Assembly (NCBI GenBank): GCA_002315825.1
Contig: DCIC01000076.1
Coordinates: 1-7,534 of the forward strand
DNA from: Bacteroidales bacterium UBA1736
GTDB taxonomy: Bacteria; Bacteroidota; Bacteroidia; Bacteroidales; UBA932
Direction of reading: 5' to 3'
DNA: 7,534 nucleotides
Shown here: positions 1 to 5,785 of the stretch, in pieces
How the letters are laid out: each line of letters begins with the position of its first letter
Numbering within the stretch: the stretch's first letter is position 1
Translations under genes and position numbers: made by a program
Notes under the pieces: generated by a model
What the model saw: the letters and a program-made list of their open reading frames with translations, nothing else
Told to the model about the DNA's origin: nothing
Database searches by the model: none

Positions 1-131
1 ATCTCTGATCCGTTGGGATTGGATTTATAATGGGCTTCGAGAGTGTCCAGATATTGTTTCAGTATAGTGTGGGCGGCTTCTTCGAGAATGAAAGAAACTC
101 CGTCTATACTGACATTTTGTACTTTTTCCAT
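1..131 (-). CDS. PspC-family protein, 5' end only (cut by window edge)
   Basis: This is the first 43 codons of a gene that runs off the left edge. It is too short to appear as a full ORF, but the frame is open from an ATG at 131-129. The start lies 1 base beyond the padR stop (TAATATG), so translational coupling is likely. The translation begins MEKVQNVSIDGVSF and aligns without gaps to the first 43 residues of the PspC protein at 502-1071, with 17 identities including G-x-S-F, A-H, Y-L and S-E. In Bacteroidota this N-terminal module precedes PspC domains, which are membrane-anchored modules named after phage shock protein C. The PspC domain itself would lie outside the window. The gene is inferred to be the regular partner of the adjacent PadR regulator. 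Family assignment rests on paralogy to the upstream gene. Confidence 0.72.
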   Translation of the reverse strand, partial: MEKVQNVSIDGVSFILEEAAHTILKQYLDTLEAHYKSNPNGSE

Positions 132-132
132 A

Positions 133-480
133 TTACGCTGTTTGTTTTCTGATTAAGTTGATAGTGTCCGCCAATTCTTTCCAGGCGTTGTCAAGCTCGG
201 TGAGTGTCTCTCTGCCCTTATCGGTGATGGAATAATATTTCCTCGGTGGACCCTGGGGCGATTCTTCCCAGCGGTAGGTCAGTAATCCCTGATTCTTCTG
301 CCTTATCAGCAAGGGGTACAGGGTACCTTCGACCACTATCATATTCACTTCTTTCAATTCGTTGATAATCGATGAGGGGTATGCGTCCTTGTTCGCGAGA
401 ATGCTCAGAATGCAGTACTCGAGAAATCCTTTCCTCATTTGGGACTTAATGTTGTCCGCATTTGTCTGAATATTGTCCAT
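133..480 (-). CDS. PadR-family winged-helix transcriptional repressor
   Basis: This 115-residue protein is a short PadR-type DNA-binding regulator. Residues 17-90 form the winged helix. The recognition-helix signature EGTLYPLLIR is at 51-60, followed by GLL and W-E-E-S, and the wing motif GPPRKYYSITDKG is at 77-89. The C-terminal helix (about 90-112) is the usual dimerisation helix, and the length is typical of the subfamily without a large effector domain. The ATG at 480 is preceded by a good ribosome-binding sequence, GGGAAGGA. The gene sits 21 bases after the upstream PspC gene and 1 base before the next one, so the three are probably cotranscribed. PadR proteins often repress their own operon, and PadR-PspC pairs are common in Bacteroidota. 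The target here is inferred to be the promoter near 1123-1154. The signal sensed is unknown. Confidence 0.9.
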   Translation of the reverse strand: MDNIQTNADNIKSQMRKGFLEYCILSILANKDAYPSSIINELKEVNMIVVEGTLYPLLIRQKNQGLLTYRWEESPQGPPRKYYSITDKGRETLTELDNAWKELADTINLIRKQTA

Positions 481-501
481 AATATCCTTCCCTTAATGTC
501 C

Positions 502-1071
502 TTACATATATTTTCTCATATTCTCTATTGTGGCTTTTTCACCTCTCATTTCACATTTCTGCGCGGAGGTCATAGCCTGAGGGGATACAATCCAAATGAT
601 AATATATATCCAGAATCCTATAGTGCCGCAGATAAGGGCGGCAAGGAAAATAGCTCTGATAAGAGTCACATCCACATCTAGATAGGCTGAAAGACCGCCG
701 CATACTCCTCCGATCTTCTTGTCATCAGGGTCACGGAAGAATTTTTTCGGTCCCTTGCTGCTATACTCACTTCTTCCTTCGTTTTCACAGTTGCTTGAGC
801 ATTGGGATGCATCACTCCCGTCCGGCATCCCGAGGGTGGAGATGACATTGTTTACCATAGTGATGTCAACGACATCCTTCCTGCTCTGAGACATAGCATC
901 AGTAAACAATTCCGCGATGCGAGCCTCCACTTCCTCCATTATTTCTGAGGTCTGAAGATTCATTCCTGTCTTGGCGCGGAAAGCGTTGAGGTAAGATTCG
1001 AGTCTTTTGTGTGCGTCTTCATCAATGGAAAAACTTCTTCCTCCGATGCCGACAGTGATAACAGTTTTCAT
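502..1071 (-). CDS. Small PspC-domain membrane protein
   Basis: This 189-residue protein has two parts. Residues 1-82 form the N-terminal module seen in Bacteroidota PspC proteins (F-S-I-D-E-D-A-H, then S-E-I-M-E-E-V-E-A-R-I-A-E-L-F). Residues 83-108 are a polar linker with two Cys. Residues 109-165 form a PspC domain, with the signature KKIGGVCGGLSAYLDVD at 118-134, V-T-L-I-R at 135-139 and a hydrophobic membrane segment about 138-163 ending in IVSP. PspC domains sit in the inner membrane and in some bacteria take part in envelope-stress signalling; a role for this copy is inference. A short charged tail follows. It is the first gene of the unit and is followed 21 bases later by padR. The ATG at 1071 fits the leader and promoter upstream. 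It is a paralogue of the gene at 1-131. Confidence 0.88.
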   Translation of the reverse strand: MKTVITVGIGGRSFSIDEDAHKRLESYLNAFRAKTGMNLQTSEIMEEVEARIAELFTDAMSQSRKDVVDITMVNNVISTLGMPDGSDASQCSSNCENEGRSEYSSKGPKKFFRDPDDKKIGGVCGGLSAYLDVDVTLIRAIFLAALICGTIGFWIYIIIWIVSPQAMTSAQKCEMRGEKATIENMRKYM

Positions 1072-1103
1072 TTTTTACTTAAATATTTAGTAATACTTTC
1101 TCT

Positions 1104-1125
1104 TGCAAATTATATTGCACTGCAA
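1104..1125. promoter_or_regulatory. Candidate operator: overlapping TGCAA/TTGCA inverted repeats
   Basis: Three half-sites lie in a row: TGCAA (1104-1108), TTGCA (1115-1119) and TGCAA (1121-1125). The first two form an inverted repeat with a 6-base spacer, and the last two form TTGCACTGCAA with a 1-base spacer. A fourth TGCAA is at 1150-1154. The cluster overlaps the -7 box and expected transcript start of the PspC-padR unit, which is where an autorepressor would bind. Binding by this PadR is inference, since no known PadR consensus is matched exactly and the region is AT-rich. Confidence 0.4.
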
Positions 1126-1154
1126 ATATACATCAAAAAATTAATACTATGCAA
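1123..1154 (-). promoter_or_regulatory. Bacteroidota-type promoter for the PspC-padR unit
   Basis: On the minus strand TATATTTG (1130-1123) matches the -7 consensus TAnnTTTG exactly. A TTG at 1154-1152 lies 21 bases upstream in the -33 position. This predicts a transcript start near 1117 and a leader of about 45 bases before the ATG at 1071. The -33 element is weak, so the -7 box carries the call. Confidence 0.55.
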
Positions 1155-1203
1155 TACAAAGTACTAATAATTTCTAAAAACATCAGGGGAACCTTATTTT
1201 TTG

Positions 1204-1211
1204 TATATTCG
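1204..1211 (+). promoter_or_regulatory. Possible -7 box for the plug-domain lipoprotein
   Basis: TATATTCG differs by one base from the Bacteroidota -7 consensus TAnnTTTG and sits 24 bases before the preferred start codon at 1236. No clear TTTG is seen about 20 bases upstream, so the promoter is tentative. Its position favours the 1236 start over the upstream ATG at 1149, which would lie before the promoter. Confidence 0.4.
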
Positions 1212-1235
1212 CACTTAACCCAATACTATATTGAA

Positions 1236-1748
1236 ATGAAAGCGTCAAGGATCCTTTTTGTGGCCGCAATGATTTCTGTCATAGCGACTTCCTGCGGAAC
1301 ATCCGCCAAAGTTACCTCCTCCTCCAATGAGGATGGCGTAAATCTGGGATACACAACAGTCTCAAAGAATTCTATGAGTGATTCGAGCAATAGTGTGACC
1401 ATTTCATCAAACGATGCCGTGCAATATACTTCAATGATGGAATATATCCGTGACAGAGTACCGGGTGTGGAGATTATTGATGACAATCTGGTCATCAGGG
1501 GTATTTCCTCTATTCAGGGGTCATCGGAACCTCTGATAGTATATGACGGGACTGAGATTTATGACATCAATATGATTGATCCTCACGATGTCTATTCTGT
1601 GGATGTTCTGAAAGATACCGCTGCCTCTATGTATGGTGTCAAGGGTACAAATGGCGTGGTTGTGATCAAATCCAAACTCTCGCACGATATGGAAGTACAG
1701 GCTCGCGAAGCAAAGAAAGCCCAGCGTGCGGCGAAACGGGCCAAATAA
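1236..1748 (+). CDS. Lipoprotein with a stand-alone TonB-receptor plug domain
   Basis: This 170-residue predicted lipoprotein has a signal peptide at 1-19 (MKASRIL, then a hydrophobic core) ending in the lipobox A-T-S-C with Cys20 for lipid attachment. After a Ser-rich linker (21-60), residues about 62-146 resemble the plug domain of SusC-type TonB-dependent receptors: RVPGV (74-78), IRGISSI (87-93), VYDG (102-105), SVDVLKD (121-127) and YGVKGTNGVVVI (133-144). The stretch GYTTVSK before it also resembles the GYGT-x-x-K lead-in of SusC proteins. The roughly 700-residue beta-barrel is absent; the protein ends in a basic Ala/Arg/Lys tail (156-170). The frame is open from an ATG at 1149, but that start would put a poor leader before the signal peptide, so 1236 is chosen. 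It probably resides in the envelope. Its function is not known, and possible roles include modulating a receptor. It stands alone, convergent with thiD at 1 base. Confidence 0.82.
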   Translation: MKASRILFVAAMISVIATSCGTSAKVTSSSNEDGVNLGYTTVSKNSMSDSSNSVTISSNDAVQYTSMMEYIRDRVPGVEIIDDNLVIRGISSIQGSSEPLIVYDGTEIYDINMIDPHDVYSVDVLKDTAASMYGVKGTNGVVVIKSKLSHDMEVQAREAKKAQRAAKRAK

Positions 1749-1749
1749 T

Positions 1750-2580
1750 CTATTTCTGGTCTGTCAGCATCCAGAAATGATTGACAGGACCATGGCCGTG
1801 ACCGATAGAGTAACTTGACCCGCTGGCAATCGCTCCGGCAAGATATTCTTTTGCATTCCTGGCTGAATCGTTAAGGGAGTACCCTTGTGCTAGGAATGAA
1901 GCGAAAGCTGATGACAAGGTGCAGCCTGTTCCGTGGGTGTTAGGGGTGTCGTATCTTTTGGATTTGAGCTCAATTAACTCATCTTCTTCTGCATTGTAGA
2001 ATATATCCACTACCTCTTCCCCTTGCAGGTGCCCCGCTTTCATCAGCACCGATACATCCCTGCCTCCAATTTTCTTCGCTCTGTCAGACAAGATTCTGGC
2101 TATGCGAGGGAACTCTGTGTACGAATTGATTGCCTCACCGGAGAGGATTTCTGCCTCGGGTAGATTTGGGGTAATCACCCTTGCGATAGGAATCAAGTCA
2201 TCCGCAAGTGAGACTATTGCGGAGTCTTCCAGAAGTTTGTGCCCGGATGTGGAGACCATTACGGGGTCCAGGACAATGTTGCTGATGTTGTGTCTCAAAA
2301 GTGATTCCCTGACACGCTTAATCACTTCGGCATTGTGGAGCATACCGATTTTGACAGCATCGGCTCCGATATCCGAGAGTACGCTGTCTATCTGGGCCGA
2401 TATGATGCCAGGGGGGACTGGGAAGACATCCTGCACCCCGAGAGTGTTCTGCACGGTCACCGCTGTGATTGCACTGGAGGCATAGCTGCCCGTCGCGCTG
2501 ATTGCCTTTATGTCCGCTTGAATACCTGCGCCTCCCACCGAGTCGCTGCCTGCTATGGTTAGAACTGTTGGATATTTCAT
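1750..2580 (-). CDS. thiD: Hydroxymethylpyrimidine/phosphomethylpyrimidine kinase
   Basis: ThiD is a cytoplasmic ribokinase-fold enzyme that phosphorylates HMP and then HMP-P to HMP-PP, the pyrimidine half of thiamine. The 276 residues are the usual length. Visible motifs are the N-terminal substrate loop GSDSVGGAGIQAD (11-23), VTVQNT (41-46), DPVMVSTSG (105-113), TPNLPEAE (137-144), KAGH (181-184) and the anion-hole and catalytic motif THGTGC (215-220) with Cys220. The C-terminal GHGPVNHF (262-269) is also characteristic. The ATG at 2580 lies 2 bases after the thiL stop, so this is the last gene of a coupled thiE-thiL-thiD operon. Its 3' end meets the plug lipoprotein gene 1 base away. The annotation is secure; a pyridoxal kinase of the same fold is less likely given the thi neighbours. 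Confidence 0.96.
   Translation of the reverse strand: MKYPTVLTIAGSDSVGGAGIQADIKAISATGSYASSAITAVTVQNTLGVQDVFPVPPGIISAQIDSVLSDIGADAVKIGMLHNAEVIKRVRESLLRHNISNIVLDPVMVSTSGHKLLEDSAIVSLADDLIPIARVITPNLPEAEILSGEAINSYTEFPRIARILSDRAKKIGGRDVSVLMKAGHLQGEEVVDIFYNAEEDELIELKSKRYDTPNTHGTGCTLSSAFASFLAQGYSLNDSARNAKEYLAGAIASGSSYSIGHGHGPVNHFWMLTDQK
1752..1778. terminator. Possible hairpin at the convergent gene ends
   Basis: ATTTCTGG (1752-1759) and CCAGAAAT (1771-1778) form a perfect 8-base-pair inverted repeat with an 11-base loop. It begins 4 bases after the plug gene stop and covers the thiD stop and last codons. It could end transcription of the plug gene, but no T-run follows on either strand, so intrinsic termination is uncertain. 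Confidence 0.3.
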
Positions 2581-2582
2581 AA

Positions 2583-3512
2583 TCAGAAGTGACTGAAGCC
2601 CTTGTATTCTTTATTACTGCCGATCCATTTCAGGGAGGAGCCTTCTGTTATCCGGCCGATTTGGTGATGTGGAATAGGGATGATAGAATCCGGCCTGCAA
2701 GTGAACAGTAACTCGTAATCTTCTCCTCCGCACAAGGCAAGCTCGTAAGGGTCCCAATCATTGGCCCTGCAAATCTTCAGAAGAGATTCTGAAATAGGGA
2801 TACGGCTCAACTCCACTTCTGCACCCACCCTTGACTCTTCCAATATGTGTCTTAAGTCAGAGGCAATCCCGTCCGAGATATCCATCGCTGCACCTATCCC
2901 CGGCATCTTGCTCAGAGCCAGGCCTTCATTTATCCTAGGCTCCGGCCGGTAGTGCTTTTGCAACAGTTCCGGCCAATCTTTGTCATCTGACAGCAGACAT
3001 TTCAATCCTGCGGCGCTGTCTCCAAGTGTTCCGCTGACGCAGATAAGATCTCCTGGACGGGCACCGCTTCTTGTGAGAGCTTTTCCTTTTGGACATTCCC
3101 CCTGTATTGTGACATTGATGCAGACTCCATTGAGCGAGGAAGTCGTGTCACCTCCCAAAAGAGAGACTCCATATCGCTCGCTGATGTTGTGATATCCTTT
3201 CAGGAAGTCATCAATCCAGTTCTGGGACATATTCTTGGGAAGGGCAATGGACAGGAATGTTGCTTTTGGGGTGCCTCCCATTGCGGCAATATCGCTGATA
3301 TTTACTGCTGCGGACTTCCATCCCAGGTCGAAGGGACTGATGCGGTCGATAAGGAAATGTACACCCTCAATGAGCATATCGGTACTGATAAGAGTCTCCA
3401 TACCATCCTTTTGGGAGATGATAGCGCAGTCATCTCCGATTCCCTTTGTCCCTTCAGCAGCAGGGAAGTCTTTGCGGATCTGTCCAATCAGACTGAATTC
3501 GTCGAGTCTCAT
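2583..3512 (-). CDS. thiL: Thiamine-monophosphate kinase
   Basis: ThiL uses ATP to convert thiamine monophosphate to thiamine diphosphate, the active cofactor, in the cytoplasm. The 309 residues match the PurM-like family in length. Metal- and phosphate-binding motifs are all visible: GIGDDCAII (24-32), STD (43-45), VHF (51-53), NISDIAAMGG (71-80), GGDTT (120-124), DISDGIASDL (211-220) and GGEDYELL (262-269). The start is fixed by its 4-base overlap with the thiE stop (ATGA at 3512-3509), a typical translational-coupling arrangement. The thiD gene follows after 2 bases. Nothing looks degraded. Having thiL beside thiE and thiD implies that the pathway here delivers finished TPP. Confidence 0.96.
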   Translation of the reverse strand: MRLDEFSLIGQIRKDFPAAEGTKGIGDDCAIISQKDGMETLISTDMLIEGVHFLIDRISPFDLGWKSAAVNISDIAAMGGTPKATFLSIALPKNMSQNWIDDFLKGYHNISERYGVSLLGGDTTSSLNGVCINVTIQGECPKGKALTRSGARPGDLICVSGTLGDSAAGLKCLLSDDKDWPELLQKHYRPEPRINEGLALSKMPGIGAAMDISDGIASDLRHILEESRVGAEVELSRIPISESLLKICRANDWDPYELALCGGEDYELLFTCRPDSIIPIPHHQIGRITEGSSLKWIGSNKEYKGFSHF

Positions 3513-4132
3513 ATCATCTTCCTCATTAAGGTTTCGGCTGCTTCCTTGGGATTGTCGGAGTCCATTATCGCACTCACAACAGCGATGCCGTCCGCTCCGC
3601 AGGAAATGATTTCTCCGGCATTCTCTTCATTAATTCCTCCTATTCCTACTACGGGGTGCAGGGATAGTCTGACCGCTTCTTTGAGTCCTTCAAGACCGAA
3701 TGCAGGAGCTGTGTCCGTCTTTGTGGGGGTACAGAATACAGGAGAGACAGCTATATAATCTACGTCCAGGCGGTTTGCCTCCTTGATCTGATCCAAATTC
3801 TCGACAGACAGACCAATTATCTTGTCCGCTCCCAGAAGTTTTCTTGCGATGGGGTAGGGCATATCGCTCTGCCCTATATGTACACCGTCGGCCCCGCAGG
3901 CCAGTGCTATATCTATCCTATCATTGATAATCAGTGGGATGCCGAGAGGCTTGAGCAATCCGCTCAGGCTCGAGCCAAGTCTGACGAACTCTGCCGTGTC
4001 AATGTCTTTTTCCCGAAGCTGTACTATGCTGACTCCTCCCCGGATAGCTTCTCGCACCACTTCTTCAAGGGATCTGCCCCTGGGGAAGCGGCGGTCTGTG
4101 ACAAGATATAACTTGAGCGAATGTCTGTCCAT
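3509..4132 (-). CDS. thiE: Thiamine-phosphate synthase
   Basis: ThiE joins HMP-PP to hydroxyethylthiazole phosphate to make thiamine monophosphate. This 207-residue TIM barrel has the family motifs in order: LYLVTDR (8-14), QLREK (38-42, pyrophosphate binding), INDR (69-72), DGVHIGQSD (82-90), SPVFCTPTK (130-138), GIGGI (163-167) and ADGIAVVSAI (180-189). TenI, the non-catalytic paralogue, is less likely because the catalytic motifs are intact. The ATG at 4132 has no obvious Shine-Dalgarno sequence but directly precedes the conserved first strand. It is the first gene of the operon and overlaps thiL by 4 bases. The leader from the predicted promoter is only about 25 bases, so there is no room for a TPP riboswitch in it. 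Confidence 0.95.
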   Translation of the reverse strand: MDRHSLKLYLVTDRRFPRGRSLEEVVREAIRGGVSIVQLREKDIDTAEFVRLGSSLSGLLKPLGIPLIINDRIDIALACGADGVHIGQSDMPYPIARKLLGADKIIGLSVENLDQIKEANRLDVDYIAVSPVFCTPTKTDTAPAFGLEGLKEAVRLSLHPVVGIGGINEENAGEIISCGADGIAVVSAIMDSDNPKEAAETLMRKMI

Positions 4133-4162
4133 CAGAGGTGTTTTGTCCTATTTTTCAGCCTA

Positions 4163-4170
4163 CAAATATA
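4163..4170 (-). promoter_or_regulatory. -7 box of the thiE-thiL-thiD promoter
   Basis: On the minus strand TATATTTG matches the Bacteroidota -7 consensus TAnnTTTG and lies 30 bases before the thiE ATG. No good TTTG is seen about 20 bases upstream, so only the -7 element is called. The predicted leader is about 25 bases. Confidence 0.5.
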
Positions 4171-4212
4171 GCGAATTTGGGTCGTTTTCTGTTTGCCTTT
4201 CTGCCAATGTGT

Positions 4213-4244
4213 TTTGCAAAAGCGTCAGTAATCATATATCTTTG
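4213..4244 (+). promoter_or_regulatory. Near-consensus Bacteroidota promoter for the lpxL-cutC fusion
   Basis: TTTG (4213-4216) and TATCTTTG (4237-4244) are separated by 20 bases, which is an excellent match to the -33/-7 promoter recognised by the main Bacteroidota sigma factor. The predicted transcript start falls at about 4248-4251, at or next to the ATG at 4250. The mRNA may therefore be leaderless or nearly so. Confidence 0.7.
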
Positions 4245-4249
4245 CTTGT

Positions 4250-5776
4250 ATGAAAAAGATATCAGTTTTTCTACTGCGCTCACTTTTGTCCCTGTTTGCC
4301 GCATTGCCGCTGAAACTGCATTATTTCAATGCCGGGATAGTGGCGGCATTGTTGTCTGCGATAGGCTACCGCCGGGATGATATAATGATCAATCTCTCCC
4401 GGTCTTTTCCTGAGAAGAAATACTCTGAGCTCAAGAGAATAAAAAAAGATTATTACAGGCATATCGCCTATATCATAGTGGAAGCGGTATGGTTTGGAGG
4501 GTGCAGCGCGGAGCGTCTGCGTAAGGCCCGCATCGCTGAGTTTGTCAATCCCGAAGAGATTGCCCGTATATACGAAAATGCCCCGAGTACTGTGCTGATG
4601 TGTGCTCATTACGGCAACTGGGAGCTGTCTGGAGGATATCCTCTCTTCAATTATAAGGATTGCCCCAATTATATCACTGACAAGTCCTGTTGCACTGTGT
4701 ATAAGAAACTCTCCAGTCCGGTATGGGATGAGATAATGAGGGTCAACAGGATTGCGCCTCTTGACCATAATTATCAAGGATATTGCGAGAGCACCTCGAT
4801 ACTACGGTATATGATCAATCACAAAGATGAAAAGAAGTTCTATATTTTCATCACTGACCAGAGTCCGTATGCCGAATCGACGTCAAGCACTCAGCTGGAG
4901 TTTATGCATCAGCCCACTCTGACGATGACGGCTTCGGCTTCGATTGCACGAAAGTTCGGTTATGCTGTGGTGTATATGAGTATGATAAGGGATAGGGAAG
5001 GGCATTATTCCATTACATTCAAGCCGATCTGTGAGGATGCATCCAAGATGGATGTGGAGACGATTATGCATAAGTATTACTCCCTTCTAACGGATGATAT
5101 CAATACTGACCCTTCTTCATACCTTTGGTCTCACAGGCGCTGGAAAATCAGAGTGCCTCATTTCCGTTTCCTCGAGGCTTGCTGCGGCAATGCCGCTCAG
5201 GCGCTTGATGCCCAAAGCAAGGGTGCCTGCCGCATTGAACTGTGCGAGCAGCTGGAAATAGGCGGGGTCACCCCTTCGCAGGACAATATCCTGCAGACAA
5301 TCAGCTCTTGCAAAAAAGCCAGGGTCAATGTGCTGATTCGTGCGCGTGGAGGGGATTTTGTGTATAGTGAAGAAGAGATTCAGCAGATGATCTCTTCCAT
5401 CTGCTTCTGTAAGACAGCTGGAGCAAACGGGGTCGTAATCGGAGCCCTTACCGCTGAAGGCGAAGTTGACAAGGCTTCTGTCCGCAGGATGATTGAGGCT
5501 GCACGGCCAATGTCGGTGACCTTCCATCGGGCATTTGACGAGTGCGCAGATATGTCCCGTTCTCTTGAGGATATCATTGACTGCGGTTGTGACAGATTGT
5601 TGACTTCGGGTCATATGACAGATGCCTTCGAGGGACGTTTCAATATCGCTTCTCTTGTCAATCAGGCTGCGGGGCGCATAAAGATTATGGCCGGCTGCGG
5701 AGTCAGGGCCTCAAACATTGATATCATAGAGAGGGACTCGCACGCTGATGAATTTCACGGATCGTCCCTTTTTTGA
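4250..5776 (+). CDS. LpxL/HtrB-type acyltransferase fused to a CutC-type TIM barrel
   Basis: This is a 508-residue two-domain protein in one uninterrupted frame. Residues 1-300 are a lipid A late-acyltransferase (LpxL/HtrB) family member: an N-terminal hydrophobic segment (about 5-38) for inner-membrane anchoring, GYRRDDIMINLSRSFPEK (39-56), the catalytic HYGNWE motif (H120, E125 of HX4D/E), TDQSP (202-206), IARKFGYAVVY (232-242) and the family ending YLWSHRRWK (291-299). Such enzymes acylate lipid A precursors on the cytoplasmic face. Residues 305-508 are a CutC-family barrel: FLEACCGN (307-314), RIELCEQLEIGGVTPS (328-343), LIRARGGDF (362-370), VTFHRAFD (423-430), LLTSG (450-454), IMAGCGVRASN (479-489) and DEFHGSS (500-506). 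CutC was first named for copper tolerance, but its biochemical role is unsettled. The frame stops where other CutC proteins continue for roughly 40 residues. The start agrees with the hydrophobic segment and the promoter. Domain calls are secure; whether the fusion is functional is open. Confidence 0.88.
   Translation: MKKISVFLLRSLLSLFAALPLKLHYFNAGIVAALLSAIGYRRDDIMINLSRSFPEKKYSELKRIKKDYYRHIAYIIVEAVWFGGCSAERLRKARIAEFVNPEEIARIYENAPSTVLMCAHYGNWELSGGYPLFNYKDCPNYITDKSCCTVYKKLSSPVWDEIMRVNRIAPLDHNYQGYCESTSILRYMINHKDEKKFYIFITDQSPYAESTSSTQLEFMHQPTLTMTASASIARKFGYAVVYMSMIRDREGHYSITFKPICEDASKMDVETIMHKYYSLLTDDINTDPSSYLWSHRRWKIRVPHFRFLEACCGNAAQALDAQSKGACRIELCEQLEIGGVTPSQDNILQTISSCKKARVNVLIRARGGDFVYSEEEIQQMISSICFCKTAGANGVVIGALTAEGEVDKASVRRMIEAARPMSVTFHRAFDECADMSRSLEDIIDCGCDRLLTSGHMTDAFEGRFNIASLVNQAAGRIKIMAGCGVRASNIDIIERDSHADEFHGSSLF
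5162..5776 (+). other. CutC-like domain of the fusion, C-terminally shortened
   Basis: This marks the CutC part (residues 305-508 of the fused protein). The homology begins at FRFLEACC, where a free-standing CutC would have its initiator Met, so the N-terminal end is complete apart from the missing Met. The last strand (EFHGSS) is present, but the frame then reads LF and stops at 5774-5776. The final helix and loop, about 40 residues in E. coli CutC from memory, are absent. Neither alternative frame across the T-run at 5769-5774 restores a recognisable CutC ending. The opposing transglutaminase gene ends 9 bases later and occupies the adjacent DNA. Confidence 0.8.
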
Positions 5777-5785
5777 CATAGGGGG

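Noticed and set aside
439..681. Plus-strand open frame across the PspC and padR genes
   Set aside because: It lies opposite two well-supported genes, has no family resemblance and no start signal.
1149..1235. Upstream in-frame ATG at 1149 as start of the plug lipoprotein
   Set aside because: It would add 29 residues before a complete signal peptide and would lie upstream of the likely -7 box at 1204; the ATG at 1236 gives a proper lipoprotein start.
3189..3758. Long plus-strand open frame opposite thiL and thiE
   Set aside because: It is antisense to two genes with full sets of catalytic motifs, and its translation is low-complexity and unrecognisable.
4133..4249. TPP riboswitch upstream of thiE
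   Set aside because: No CTGAGA-type thi-box core was found by eye, and the predicted thiE leader is too short for the element.
5117..5614. Minus-strand open frame opposite the CutC domain
   Set aside because: It is a shadow of the conserved CutC coding sequence and shows no domain motif.
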